A stretch of 64,000 nucleotides of DNA from Amycolatopsis umgeniensis (GTDB taxonomy: Bacteria > Actinomycetota > Actinomycetes > Mycobacteriales > Pseudonocardiaceae), in NCBI RefSeq assembly GCF_014205155.1, contig NZ_JACHMX010000001.1, positions 5,952,001 through 6,016,000 of the forward strand, read 5' to 3'. The notes under the pieces were generated by a model. That model had not been told where the DNA came from. It was given only the letters and a program-made list of their open reading frames with translations, and did not search any database. Below, one piece after another: positions 26,722-34,661 of this stretch. How positions within the stretch are numbered: position 1 is the first letter of the stretch; every line of letters starts with the position of its first letter. The position numbers and the translations under genes were made by a program.

Positions 26722-28524
26722 TCAGTCCGGGACGAGCTGGCCGATCCACGAGGCGAGCTGTTCCACGGTCGGTGGCCGCGGAACAGCTCGTAAGGGCCGG
26801 TGCACCGCCCGGACGAGTTCGGGGCAGTGCAGCAGAGCCCGGGCGGCGGGATGGGGGCCACGCGCGGCGAGCGCGAGGCCCAGCCCGACCAGGGAAGCGG
26901 GCCGATCCGGATCCCAGGCGAGTTCCTGGCGGTAGCCGTTGACGGCTTCGAGGAAATCGCCCGCGACATAGGCGAAATCCGCGGCCGTGGCGCCGGGCAC
27001 CGCCGGCGAAAGCGGGTTGTCGCCGACGGAGAGCCGGATCAGATCCGTCCTGGCGTGGGACCAGCCGCCGTCCGGCACCGGCGTCGGCGGAAGATCGGTC
27101 GGGTCGAGGGTGGCGGGCGGTCTGGGCCGCCCACCCAGCCAAGCCGCCGCCAGTCCGGCGACCACCGCCGGATCCGGACGAAGGTGTCGAGCACGCCAAC
27201 CCGCGAGGTGATCCCGGCAGGCGGCCGTGGCCAGTTCACTCGCCTCCGCCGGAACGGGTTCGCCCTGCCACGGGCCGAGGCGTTCGGCGATGTCGTCGAG
27301 GAAGCGGCGTCCGGCCGTGGTCATGGTCGCGTCCCCTCGCAGGGCCTGGAGGGTCCGCCAGGTCTGACGGCGCCAGAACGCGAATTCGAAGCCGGAGCGC
27401 CGGGGACTCCGCCCGGCTCGATGCAGCGCACGCCAGAACGCCGTCACGCCGAAGAACGCGTAGACCCCTTGCAGGGCACCGCTCAGCGGCCGCGGGTCAT
27501 CGCGCCAAGCCACGTAGATCCGTTCCCGGGGATCCGGCTCGTACAGCTCGACGAGGTGCAGCAGACCGCCGAGCACTATGTGCTGGAATTCGTGGATCAA
27601 GGTCTCGGCGAGGGACGCGCCGTCGGCGGGCAGGCCGACCACCGCGCTGCCGAACGCCTCCCCTGTCGACGCGCTCGGATTCCGGAAGAGCACCTGGGGT
27701 TTCGGGACCAGTGAGGCCAACCCCACCGGCATGATGCGGGCCAACCCGGGGAGATGATCGGCGATCAGACGACAGGCCTCGTCGATCAACCCCTGCCAAT
27801 CCGCCAGGTCCTTACCCGGCAGCCGTTCCGGGGGCACCGGTTCGTAGAGCCCGCGATAGGGATCGAGATCGTCCAGCCAGAGCGTGAACCGGTGCGAACC
27901 GACCTGGCTCCGTACCCGCCGGATTCCCCACCAGCCGAGAGCGTCGGAGTCTCGCGCGCTCGGCAGGTGGACCGTCGTCTCGCCGTTCGACACGGAGTAC
28001 CGGCCGTTCACGCCTCGGACGACGGCCGAGGAAAACGGTTCGGTGCCGGGGAATCTGGCCATCCCGAGCGAGGGGAGCATGGCGTTTCCGTGCCACGCCG
28101 GGATGGCCGTTTCGAAGTCCAGCTCCGCCCGGATCGCCGCGGCCGCCGCGATCGCGTGCGCGTGTCCCAGATGCATCCACAAAGGACCGATGCCGTCGAT
28201 TCCGTTGCGCAGCAGACGCGTCGTGTAGCCCGCCCAGCTGCCGGTGTACGGATTCGTGAGCATCCGGTTCACCGCTCGCGGTGCTCGTGCTTCGGCACGT
28301 GCAAGGAGCTCCCACGCGGAATCCAGCGAGGGCAACGGACCTGAGTGATCCGGGCTCTTCGTGGCCTCGGTCAGCAACGCGTGGATCAGCAGTTTGCGAC
28401 GGCTCCGCTCGGCCCGTCGCAGACGGCGGGCCATGTCCTCGTCGCCGTCAAGGCGTGCGAGTGCGTCGAAGTCTCGCCACGACAAGCGGTGGAACGCGGG
28501 GCGAGCCTCGGCTGGTGGCGGCAT
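26722..28524 (-). CDS. HExxH-motif peptide-modifying enzyme (putative peptide beta-hydroxylase)
   Basis: A 600-residue protein of the HEXXH-motif putative peptide modification family, some members of which are 2-oxoglutarate-dependent peptide beta-hydroxylases rather than proteases. The motif is H311-E-F-Q-H315 in SLAETLIHEFQHIVLGGLLH. A conserved N-terminal start (PAFHRLSWRDFDALARL) and an Arg-rich C-terminal half are typical of the group. The start ATG overlaps the stop of the upstream 65-residue peptide gene by one base (TGATG), so enzyme and likely substrate are co-translated. It converges on the vWA/NB-ARC/TPR gene. Reaction and target residues are inferred from family; a zinc protease is the alternative. 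Confidence 0.8.
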   Translation of the reverse strand: MPPPAEARPAFHRLSWRDFDALARLDGDEDMARRLRRAERSRRKLLIHALLTEATKSPDHSGPLPSLDSAWELLARAEARAPRAVNRMLTNPYTGSWAGYTTRLLRNGIDGIGPLWMHLGHAHAIAAAAAIRAELDFETAIPAWHGNAMLPSLGMARFPGTEPFSSAVVRGVNGRYSVSNGETTVHLPSARDSDALGWWGIRRVRSQVGSHRFTLWLDDLDPYRGLYEPVPPERLPGKDLADWQGLIDEACRLIADHLPGLARIMPVGLASLVPKPQVLFRNPSASTGEAFGSAVVGLPADGASLAETLIHEFQHIVLGGLLHLVELYEPDPRERIYVAWRDDPRPLSGALQGVYAFFGVTAFWRALHRAGRSPRRSGFEFAFWRRQTWRTLQALRGDATMTTAGRRFLDDIAERLGPWQGEPVPAEASELATAACRDHLAGWRARHLRPDPAVVAGLAAAWLGGRPRPPATLDPTDLPPTPVPDGGWSHARTDLIRLSVGDNPLSPAVPGATAADFAYVAGDFLEAVNGYRQELAWDPDRPASLVGLGLALAARGPHPAARALLHCPELVRAVHRPLRAVPRPPTVEQLASWIGQLVPD

Positions 28525-28721
28525 CAGTCGATTCGCTCACCTGTCCCCGCTGAACCGCTTCTGTAGCGCGCGCGGACATGCGTGGTGCGTTCGACGACGT
28601 GGTGCGCCGAATCGCGGAAGGCTTCACTGTCCAGCTCTCGTAACGCGGTGAATGAGACCGCGTCGAGATCGATCAACGCCGATTCGATGTCCGGTTCCGT
28701 ACCTGCCGAGAAAGAACTCAT
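28524..28721 (-). CDS. FxsA-like putative precursor peptide, 65 residues
   Basis: A 65-residue peptide starting MSSFSAG. Its core IDLDAVSFTALRELDSEAF has the pattern of FXSXX-COOH (FxsA) precursor peptides (IDLRDVSLADLRALDDSVL-type), but the C-terminus ends in GTGERID and lacks the FxSxx tail that the radical-SAM enzyme FxsB uses. The central HHVVERTTHVRARYRSGSAG contains His, Asp, Asn-poor, Tyr and Ser candidates for modification. GGAGGG lies 10 nt before ATG 28721. It overlaps the HExxH gene by one base. The best reading is a RiPP-like substrate of that enzyme; being only a small accessory protein is the alternative. Confidence 0.7.
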   Translation of the reverse strand: MSSFSAGTEPDIESALIDLDAVSFTALRELDSEAFRDSAHHVVERTTHVRARYRSGSAGTGERID

Positions 28722-28798
28722 CGTGCCGATTCCCTCCACCCCGTGAAACGGTTGCGAGAGTTGAACCTTGACAAGGATAGCCGAGATTTCGTGTTCGA

Positions 28799-29512
28799 TC
28801 AGGCCCCTTCGTCCGGTGGTGGCCGTCCGGCGGCCAATTCTCGGAGTGCGCGAGGCCTGGTGATGGTGACGCGCTGACGGGCGGTGCGCACCACGCCCAG
28901 TCGGCGGAGTTCTTCGAGCCCCCGGATGAGGGTGCTGCGGGAGACGCGGGCGAAACCCGCCAATTCCCCTTGATTGAAGCGGAGATCGACCTGTTTCCCC
29001 GCCGCCCAGTCGACGGCGTGCTGGAGTGCCAGTTCCAGCAGGACCGCGGCGAGACGTTGCGGGAAATCCGGTCCGCCGGACTCGAGACGCAGCCTGTCGG
29101 ACTCCTGGAGCCGGATCGCCGCGGTGCGGAAGATCTCCTCCGCGATCCGAGGCTGGGCGCGCAGTACGCCGAGGAATTTCTCCCTCGACACGACGAGGGT
29201 GTGCACCTCGTCGATCGCCGACATGGTGGCGGACCGGGGGAGCCCGCTGATCGGGGCCAGTTCGCCCACGATCTCCGCGGGGCCACGAGCGGCGAGCGGG
29301 GCGTCTTCGCCGCGATAGTTGGTGGCGCTGATCTTCACCCAGCCGTGCAGGACGACGAACAAACTGGTGGGCGGACTGCCTTGGAGGGCGAGGATCTGGC
29401 CGGGCTGCCACACCTTCAGATGCCCCGCGCTCCGGATCGCGGATTGCTCGGCAGGCGTCAACCGGCGCCAGGTTCCGAGGTCTCCGTGCTCACCCGTGGA
29501 GGAACCGGTCAT
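28799..29512 (-). CDS. Crp/Fnr-family regulator with intact cyclic-nucleotide pocket residues
   Basis: A 237-residue Crp-type regulator. The sensor domain has the phosphate-binding-cassette pattern EIVGELAPISGLPRSATMSA with Gly83-Glu84 and Arg93-Ser94, the residues that hold the cyclic nucleotide in CRP. A long dimer helix follows, then a winged HTH (RFNQGELAGFARVSRSTLI). ATG 29512 has GGAGGG about 6 nt upstream; the longer upstream extension is not conserved in character. It precedes the peptide-HExxH pair in the same direction by 77 bp and is divergent from a small membrane-protein gene. It may read a signal made by the nearby cyclase-like domains (19459-21270 and 35228-36535). Confidence 0.85.
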   Translation of the reverse strand: MTGSSTGEHGDLGTWRRLTPAEQSAIRSAGHLKVWQPGQILALQGSPPTSLFVVLHGWVKISATNYRGEDAPLAARGPAEIVGELAPISGLPRSATMSAIDEVHTLVVSREKFLGVLRAQPRIAEEIFRTAAIRLQESDRLRLESGGPDFPQRLAAVLLELALQHAVDWAAGKQVDLRFNQGELAGFARVSRSTLIRGLEELRRLGVVRTARQRVTITRPRALRELAAGRPPPDEGA

Positions 29513-29697
29513 CCTGGCCCTCCGGTTCCGTGGAAACCGGATCGGCGCTGTGTTCCATTTGACGCATCGCACACTCCCCCGACTCGCCAGCATGGTCTGT
29601 GGGCAGAACGACCCGGAAGTTTCGAACCGCAACCGGTAATTGTGCCAGGCAAGAGGTGACTTCACCAGACCTCGGGCCGGCGACGGGGGAGGATGTC

Positions 29698-30108
29698 ATG
29701 CGCAGTGCCGAAAGTGTCATGGGACAGCCGAAGGACCACCGCCACGAGCCGGCCGAGGAGAACCCGCGGACGCCGAAGGCGTTCGGGCGAAGACCGGCTT
29801 TCTTCGCGCCGCACCCGCCGCTGATGTCCGGCGGGTGGTACCAGGGTGCCGACCACGAGGTGGTCGGCCCGGGGCGGTATCCGGTCCCCCGTCCGCAGCC
29901 CAAATCGGTGAAGGCGGCGTTGTTGTGGGCGCTTTTCCTGGGCCCCTTGGGATTTTGCTACGTGTCGCCCGTCGGCGGGCTGATCGGGACGGCGATGGCG
30001 GTCACGGCGATCACCCTCGGGGGAGCCCCGGTGGTGGCGGTGATCTGGCCGGTCGTCATGGTGCTCTCGCTGGCGGCGCTGTCCCGGCGCTCCGAGGACG
30101 CGGAGTAG
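29698..30108 (+). CDS. Small membrane protein, unknown function
   Basis: A 136-residue protein not assigned to a family. The first 70 residues are charged and proline-rich (HRHEPAEENPRTPKAFGRRP), followed by two hydrophobic segments at about 71-100 and 103-128 (KAALLWALFLGPLGFCYVSP, VVAVIWPVVMVLSLAALS). ATG 29698 is chosen because GGGGAGG lies 5 nt upstream. It is divergent from the Crp gene (185 bp between starts) and followed by tandem hairpins. It might be a target of Crp, but nothing in the sequence says what it does. Confidence 0.7.
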   Translation: MRSAESVMGQPKDHRHEPAEENPRTPKAFGRRPAFFAPHPPLMSGGWYQGADHEVVGPGRYPVPRPQPKSVKAALLWALFLGPLGFCYVSPVGGLIGTAMAVTAITLGGAPVVAVIWPVVMVLSLAALSRRSEDAE

Positions 30109-30122
30109 GCGACACGAGAGAT

Positions 30123-30183
30123 GTCCGGCCGTTTCCGGCCGGACCCACCGGGTGGGGGCCGCTCAAGGGGGGCGGCCCCCACC
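30123..30183 (+). terminator. Tandem hairpins after the small membrane-protein gene
   Basis: Two adjacent stems: GTCCGGCC/GGCCGGAC (30123-30130 with 30137-30144) and a 12-bp stem (30151-30162 with 30172-30183) whose arms are GGTGGGGGCCGC and its complement. Their position 15-75 bp after the stop codon suggests a transcription terminator without a strong U-tract. Confidence 0.75.
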
Positions 30184-30351
30184 GTGGCTTCCCGTCCTCC
30201 GAAAGTCGCGTCTTGTTGCTCCGATCATGCAGCCCGGACACGGAACTCTTGAACCCGACCGATCGATATGTTTCCATCTGCTCGATAGTCGCACCAAAGG
30301 TGCAGTTTCGAGCACATTCAAACGGGTTCAATGCAGTTTCTGGAGGGCTCC

Positions 30352-32883
30352 GTGCGCCGTCGTACCCTGCTGAAGGCCGCTGGTGCGGCTTCCGCTTTCA
30401 CCTTGCTCCCGGAGAGCGTCCGGCAGGCGCTCGCCGCCGAGGCACCGACGGGCGGACTCGACGTCATCGAGCACGTCGTGGTCTTCATGCAGGAGAACCG
30501 GTCTTTCGACCACTATCTGGGGACCTTGCGCGGCGTCCGGGGGTTCGCCGATCCGGCCGCGATCAAACTGCCTTCGGGGGCGTCGGTCTTCCAGCAGCCG
30601 GACGGCGCGGGCACCTTGCTGCCCTACGCGATCGACGATCAGTTCATGGCCGACGTCGACCACAGCTGGTCCGGCGGGCACCGCGCGTGGAACAAGGGGC
30701 GCCACGACGCGTGGCGCGCGGCCAAGGGCGTCCGCTCGCTGACCTATCACACCCGGTCGGCACTGCGGTTCTACCACGAGCTCGCCGACGCGTTCACCGT
30801 CTGCGATGCCTACCACTGCTCGGAAATGGGCCCCACCAACCCGAACCGGATGTACCTGTTCACCGGCAAACTCGGGTTCGAGCCGGACGGCACCACCCGC
30901 GCCATCGGCAACGACGCCTGGCAGAACCCCGGGCATGCCGGCTACACCTGGAAGACCTACGCCGAGCGGCTCCAGACCGCGGGCCGGAGCTGGCGGGTCT
31001 ATCAGGAATGGGACAACTACGGCGACAATTCGCTGGACTACTTCAGCAGCTTCCTGGCCGTCGGCACCAAGGCGCTGTCGAAGGTGAAGGACTCGGCGGG
31101 CAAGGCCTTCCCGAAGCTGGAGTACTTCTACTACGCCCTCGACAAGGCTTCGGCCGCCGAGCGGACCCGGTTGCTCGACGGACTGGCGGCGGGGGTGGCG
31201 ACCCTGACCGCGGCCGAGCGCGGGCTCTATGAAGGCGGGCTGGCCCGTGTCGCGCCGAAGCAGTTGCTGAGCGCCTTCAAAGCCGATGTCGACGCGGGCA
31301 AACTGCCGTCGGTGTCGTGGATCGTCGCGCCGGAATCGCAGACCGAGCATCCCGCGTGGGGCCCGAACACCGGCGCGGACCTGGTCAAGTCGATCCTCGA
31401 CACGATCGCCTCCAAACCCGCCGTGTGGAACAAGACGCTGTTCCTGCTGACCTATGACGAGGACGGCGGTTTCTTCGACCACATGCCGCCGCCCGCGCCG
31501 CCCGCTTCCGACGACGAAGGCAAGAGTTCCGTCGCCACGACCGACGAGTTCGTGTCCGGCGAGCCGATCGGACTGGGCGTGCGGGTGCCGATGTTCGTCA
31601 TCTCGCCGTGGAGCCGGGGCGGGAAGGTGTGCTCGGAGGTCTTCGACCACACCTCCGTGCTGCGGTTCCTGGAACGGTGGAGCGGGGTCGGCGAACCGAA
31701 CATCTCGCCGTGGCGGCGTACCGTCTGCGGCGATCTGACGTCGGCGCTGGACACCACGGCGCCGAGCGCCACCTATCCCGCGCTGACCAAACCGGTACCG
31801 ACGAGCGGGCCGTGGAACACGCAACCGCAGCCGCCTTCCGTGCAGAAACCGCCCATTCCGGAGAGCGGGGTCAAAACGGCGAGGCCGTTGCCTTATCAGG
31901 TGACGGCGTCGGGCCGGGTGACGGCAGAACGGTTCTGGATCGATTTCGGCAACACCGGATCCGCGGGCGTGCATTTCTCCGTCTACGCCACCGCGCACCG
32001 GACCGACGGCCCGTGGCGCTACACCGTCGGCGCCGGGGCCACGCTCTCGGACTACTGGCAGGTGGGTTCCCCGGACGGGGCGTACGACCTCACCACGCAC
32101 GGCCCCAACGGTTTCCTGCGGCGGTTCGCCGGGAACCGGATCACCGCGACCACCGCGGGGAAACCGAATCCGGAAGTCGTACTGCGGCCGGGTTCCGGCG
32201 TCGTGTACCTGAAGATGACCAACGCCGGCGCCGCGTGCGAGCTGACCGTGCGCACCGGCAACCGGGGCGGCGGGCCGTGGAAGTACACGGTCGGCACCGG
32301 CGCGACGGTCGAGGACTGGTTCAGCACCGAAGGCGGCATGGGCGGCTGGTATGACCTGACCGTTCAGGGACCAGACGGCTTCCTGCGCCGCTTCGCGGGC
32401 CACGTCGAGACAGGCGCCGAGACGATCAGCGACCCTGTCATGGGCTCCGGACCGCTCCCGGCCACCGTCCGCTCGGCCGACAGTCAGGAGACCTCGGGCG
32501 AGTCCGGTGCCGCCACGAACGCCGTCGACGGCAACCCCGCGACCCATTGGCACACCAAATGGTCCGGCGGGGAAGATCCGTTGCCTCACGAACTGCAGCT
32601 CGATCTGGGCGCCGCCCGCACCGTCACCGGCCTGTCCTACCTGCCGCGCCAGGACGGCTCCGACCATGGCCGCGTCGGCGGCTACGAGGTCCACCTGAGC
32701 GCCGACGGTTCGGCCTGGGGAAGCCCTGTCGCCGCCGGGACCTTCCCCGACGACGCCGTCTCGAAGACACTTCGGTTCTGGCCGACCCGGGCCCGCTATG
32801 TTCGCTTCCGTGCGCTCACCGAGGCGGGCGGGCGCGGGCCGTGGACGTCGGCCGCGGAGGTGACCCCGCTCGGCTGGGTTTGA
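30352..32883 (+). CDS. Phosphocholine-type phospholipase C with C-terminal F5/8 C domain, Tat-exported
   Basis: An 843-residue secreted phospholipase of the phosphoesterase family PF04185 (PlcN/PlcH group), which cleaves phosphatidylcholine or sphingomyelin. GTG 30352 is preferred because GGAGG lies 5 nt upstream and the product then begins with a twin-arginine signal, VRRRTLLKAAGAASAF. Catalytic-domain motifs seen: FMQENRSFDHYLGTLRG, CDAYHCSEMGPTNPNRMY and TYDEDGGFFDHM. Two repeats of the family C-terminal beta domain (YDLTTHGPNGFLRRFAG and YDLTVQGPDGFLRRFAG) are followed by an added F5/8 type C domain (ATNAVDGNPATHWHTKWSG). The last module is not in the classic enzymes and may bind glycans. 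It is a single gene unit; a phosphate-starvation role is known for some relatives but no Pho site was recognised. Confidence 0.88.
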   Translation: MRRRTLLKAAGAASAFTLLPESVRQALAAEAPTGGLDVIEHVVVFMQENRSFDHYLGTLRGVRGFADPAAIKLPSGASVFQQPDGAGTLLPYAIDDQFMADVDHSWSGGHRAWNKGRHDAWRAAKGVRSLTYHTRSALRFYHELADAFTVCDAYHCSEMGPTNPNRMYLFTGKLGFEPDGTTRAIGNDAWQNPGHAGYTWKTYAERLQTAGRSWRVYQEWDNYGDNSLDYFSSFLAVGTKALSKVKDSAGKAFPKLEYFYYALDKASAAERTRLLDGLAAGVATLTAAERGLYEGGLARVAPKQLLSAFKADVDAGKLPSVSWIVAPESQTEHPAWGPNTGADLVKSILDTIASKPAVWNKTLFLLTYDEDGGFFDHMPPPAPPASDDEGKSSVATTDEFVSGEPIGLGVRVPMFVISPWSRGGKVCSEVFDHTSVLRFLERWSGVGEPNISPWRRTVCGDLTSALDTTAPSATYPALTKPVPTSGPWNTQPQPPSVQKPPIPESGVKTARPLPYQVTASGRVTAERFWIDFGNTGSAGVHFSVYATAHRTDGPWRYTVGAGATLSDYWQVGSPDGAYDLTTHGPNGFLRRFAGNRITATTAGKPNPEVVLRPGSGVVYLKMTNAGAACELTVRTGNRGGGPWKYTVGTGATVEDWFSTEGGMGGWYDLTVQGPDGFLRRFAGHVETGAETISDPVMGSGPLPATVRSADSQETSGESGAATNAVDGNPATHWHTKWSGGEDPLPHELQLDLGAARTVTGLSYLPRQDGSDHGRVGGYEVHLSADGSAWGSPVAAGTFPDDAVSKTLRFWPTRARYVRFRALTEAGGRGPWTSAAEVTPLGWV

Positions 32884-33033
32884 ACGAACGGGCAGAACCC
32901 CTTGTCCTAACGGGAAAGATGCGTCGCGGCCGCCGAGGTTGCTTTTCTGAGAGCAGCGTCATCGTGACGCATCTTTCCGCCCTCCTCGGGCATCCTGCTT
33001 CGTGAAAGATCGACAGCGAGCGGGGAGAAGTTG

Positions 33034-33537
33034 ATGAGCCACCGATCCATCCGACCGAATATCGTGCGTGCCGCCAAGGGAAAGCAGGCGGGATCGGGTA
33101 ACGCTCCCCGTTGCGCCACAACGGAACTCTCGCTCGTCCTGGGTAGCCCCAAACCGAGCCCGAACTCGCCGGGACAGTTCGACGTGCCGTTGACGTACAA
33201 GAACACGTCGTCCCGGACGTGCGGGCTGTATGGCGTATCCGGCGTCGACCTGAACGGGCCCGAGCACGCGAACGGCGCGGTGTACCACCTGCCGAGGGTG
33301 GACAACGGCGTGAAGTACAACGAGGTCCCCGCGGGTACCACCGCGACCGCGACGATCACCGTCCTGAAGCCGTCCGACGACGCGGCCACGTGGACGCCGA
33401 CGCGGGTGACGACCATCCCGCCGGGCCAGACCCAGGCGCTCACCGCGAACTGGCCGTCCGATCTCCCCGTGCTGCGCCAAGACGCCGCCACGCATCCCGG
33501 AACCTACGTGAACGGCATCCTCGCCGATCCCGCGTGA
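33034..33537 (+). CDS. DUF4232-type protein without visible signal peptide
   Basis: A 167-residue protein with the DUF4232 pattern: an N-terminal cysteine pair-type start (APRCATTELSLVLG), FDVPLTYKNTSSRTCGLYGV, and a beta-rich middle ending in VLRQDAATHPGTY. Most relatives are secreted or lipoproteins, but here the first 30 residues are basic and polar with no hydrophobic core, so the protein looks cytoplasmic or the true start lies elsewhere. ATG 33034 has GGGGAG 8 nt upstream. It stands alone, followed by a hairpin cluster. Function is unknown. Confidence 0.7.
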   Translation: MSHRSIRPNIVRAAKGKQAGSGNAPRCATTELSLVLGSPKPSPNSPGQFDVPLTYKNTSSRTCGLYGVSGVDLNGPEHANGAVYHLPRVDNGVKYNEVPAGTTATATITVLKPSDDAATWTPTRVTTIPPGQTQALTANWPSDLPVLRQDAATHPGTYVNGILADPA

Positions 33538-33583
33538 CTTCACCGGCTGCGACCGTGCCGCTGTTGCGCAGAGGTGGGGGGGT

Positions 33584-33622
33584 GTGTGGAAATAGGGACG
33601 TTGAGTGTCCCTATTTCCACAC
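33584..33622. repeat. Perfect hairpin, 16-bp arms, 7-nt loop
   Basis: Arms 33584-33599 and 33607-33622 are exact reverse complements around loop GTTGAGT, 46 bp after the DUF4232 stop. The inner part GGGAC..GTCCC and the TGA in the loop are shared with the next hairpin. No U-tract follows. Confidence 0.88.
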
Positions 33623-33680
33623 GGCCCCGCGTGATCGGACCTGTCATGCGGGCCCGGCTCTGCCCGCGCTCCGCCGCGGC

Positions 33681-33745
33681 CCGGGTGTCGCGAAAGCCAC
33701 TTTCGGGACGTCTGATGTCCCGAAAGTGGCTTTCGCGGCACCCGG
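33681..33745. repeat. Very long hairpin, 29-bp arms, 7-nt loop
   Basis: The inner 21 bp (33689-33709 with 33717-33737) are perfect around loop GTCTGAT. One wobble pair (688/738) and seven more pairs extend the stem to 33681-33709 with 33717-33745. Its right arm runs into the first copy of the 13-bp repeat. Confidence 0.88.
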
Positions 33746-33851
33746 AGGCGGCACCCGGAGGCGGCACCCGGAGGCGGCACCCGGAGGCGGCACCCGGAGG
33801 CGGCACCCGGAGGCGGCACCCGGAGGCGGCACCCGGAGGCGACACCCGGGG
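33739..33851. repeat. 13-bp tandem repeat, about 8.7 copies
   Basis: Eight head-to-tail copies of CACCCGGAGGCGG start at 33739, the eighth ending GCGA, followed by a partial ninth copy beginning at 33843. Copies 1-7 are identical by eye. Unit length is not a multiple of three, so it is not coding. There are no spacers, so it is not a CRISPR array. It reads as a bacterial minisatellite that may vary in copy number. Confidence 0.9.
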
Positions 33852-33900
33852 CCCACTCACGACACAACCCACCCGACCGTCGCGCACTGCGCCCACCCTC

Positions 33901-33934
33901 CCCGTCTTGTATCATCACCTTGATACAAGACGGG
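33901..33934. promoter_or_regulatory. Operator for the YtrA-type GntR regulator at the operon promoter
   Basis: Perfect 14-bp inverted repeat (33901-33914 with 33921-33934) with core TTGTATCA-6-TGATACAA. A -10-like TATCAT (33910-33915) lies inside it and the ribosome site overlaps its right edge. Position suggests autorepression of the following membrane-protein/GntR operon. Confidence 0.72.
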
Positions 33935-33944
33935 GAGGATGATC

Positions 33945-34661
33945 GTGCCGTTCGACAACATCGTGGCCGTCGCCCTGATCATGGGCCTGTTCGGCCTGGC
34001 GATCCTGGTTCTGCTGTGGCCAGGCGAAAAACAGGGCCGGAAGGTGCTGCGCCGGTGGGGTGTCGACGATCCCTCGCCGTCCGACGTCGCCGAAGCCGTG
34101 CGTTATCTGCGCCGCCGCCGGTTCTGGTATCCCTGGCTGTTCCTCGGGTTGCCGTTGCTGGCGGATGTCGCCGGGCTGCGGGGCGACACGACGGCGTTCT
34201 TCCTGGCCACCCTGCTCATCGGCGCGTTGATCGCCGAGGTGCTGGCTCAGCGGCCGCGGAGGAGCGCTCGACGTGAGGCCGGGTTGGACCGGCGTGCGGT
34301 GTCGGGGCTCATTCCCGTGTGGGGCCTGGTCATCTACGCGGCGATCGTCGTGGCCGCAGTGGTTTGGCTCATTATCCATGGGTGGTGGGCGTTGCTCGGG
34401 ATCGCGGCGGCCGTCTCGGTGGTCACGTGGCTGGTCATCCTGCTCGCCGTGCGCCGACCGTCCACAGGGGACGGTGCGGCCGACGGGGCGCTGAGGGTTC
34501 GCAGTGCCAGGGTGGCCGCGGGGCTGGGTCTGGCCGCGACGGTGACCTTGGCGATCCCCGAAGTGACGAACCTGGGTTCGTGGCTCCTGGTCGTCGCCGG
34601 GTTCGCCGGTTGGTACCACCTCGCGCACCGGTCGCGTGCCGAGGTCGCTCGATGCCGCTGA
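33945..34661 (+). CDS. Polytopic membrane protein, partner of YtrA-type regulator
   Basis: A 238-residue membrane protein with about six or seven hydrophobic segments (for example NIVAVALIMGLFGLAILVLL, PWLFLGLPLLADVAG, VWGLVIYAAIVVAAVVWLII). No enzymatic motif was recognised. GTG 33945 is preferred over ATG 33939 because the GGGGAGG site ends directly before that ATG but 6 nt before the GTG. The last 10 nt overlap the start of the GntR gene, so they form an operon. YtrA-type regulators usually control small membrane-protein or ABC operons responding to cell-envelope stress; that role is inferred. Confidence 0.75.
   Translation: MPFDNIVAVALIMGLFGLAILVLLWPGEKQGRKVLRRWGVDDPSPSDVAEAVRYLRRRRFWYPWLFLGLPLLADVAGLRGDTTAFFLATLLIGALIAEVLAQRPRRSARREAGLDRRAVSGLIPVWGLVIYAAIVVAAVVWLIIHGWWALLGIAAAVSVVTWLVILLAVRRPSTGDGAADGALRVRSARVAAGLGLAATVTLAIPEVTNLGSWLLVVAGFAGWYHLAHRSRAEVARCR

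Larger units (their letters stand above)
33538..33944. other. Gene-free interval with two hairpins, a tandem repeat and an operator
   Basis: No gene was recognised in these 407 bases. They contain the hairpins at 33584-33622 and 33681-33745, a 13-bp tandem repeat at 33739-33851 and the inverted repeat at 33901-33934 that belongs to the next operon. Open frames crossing the area are products of the 13-bp repeat. Confidence 0.75.

Noticed and set aside
23994..26969. 991-residue open frame antisense to the NB-ARC/TPR gene
   Set aside because: A shadow frame caused by high GC3; no domain, low-complexity Arg/Val/Glu/Asp content, and the opposite strand encodes a clear protein.
26722..28524. Zinc metalloprotease based on HEFQH
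   Set aside because: Family context (peptide precursor upstream, Fxs-type TPR gene) and overall sequence favour the peptide-modifying HExxH group; a protease role is kept only as an alternative.
28524..28721. True FxsA with FxSxx C-terminus
   Set aside because: The protein ends GTGERID; no alternative frame or stop gives an FxSxx end.
33739..33851. CRISPR array
   Set aside because: The unit is 13 bp with no spacers between copies.
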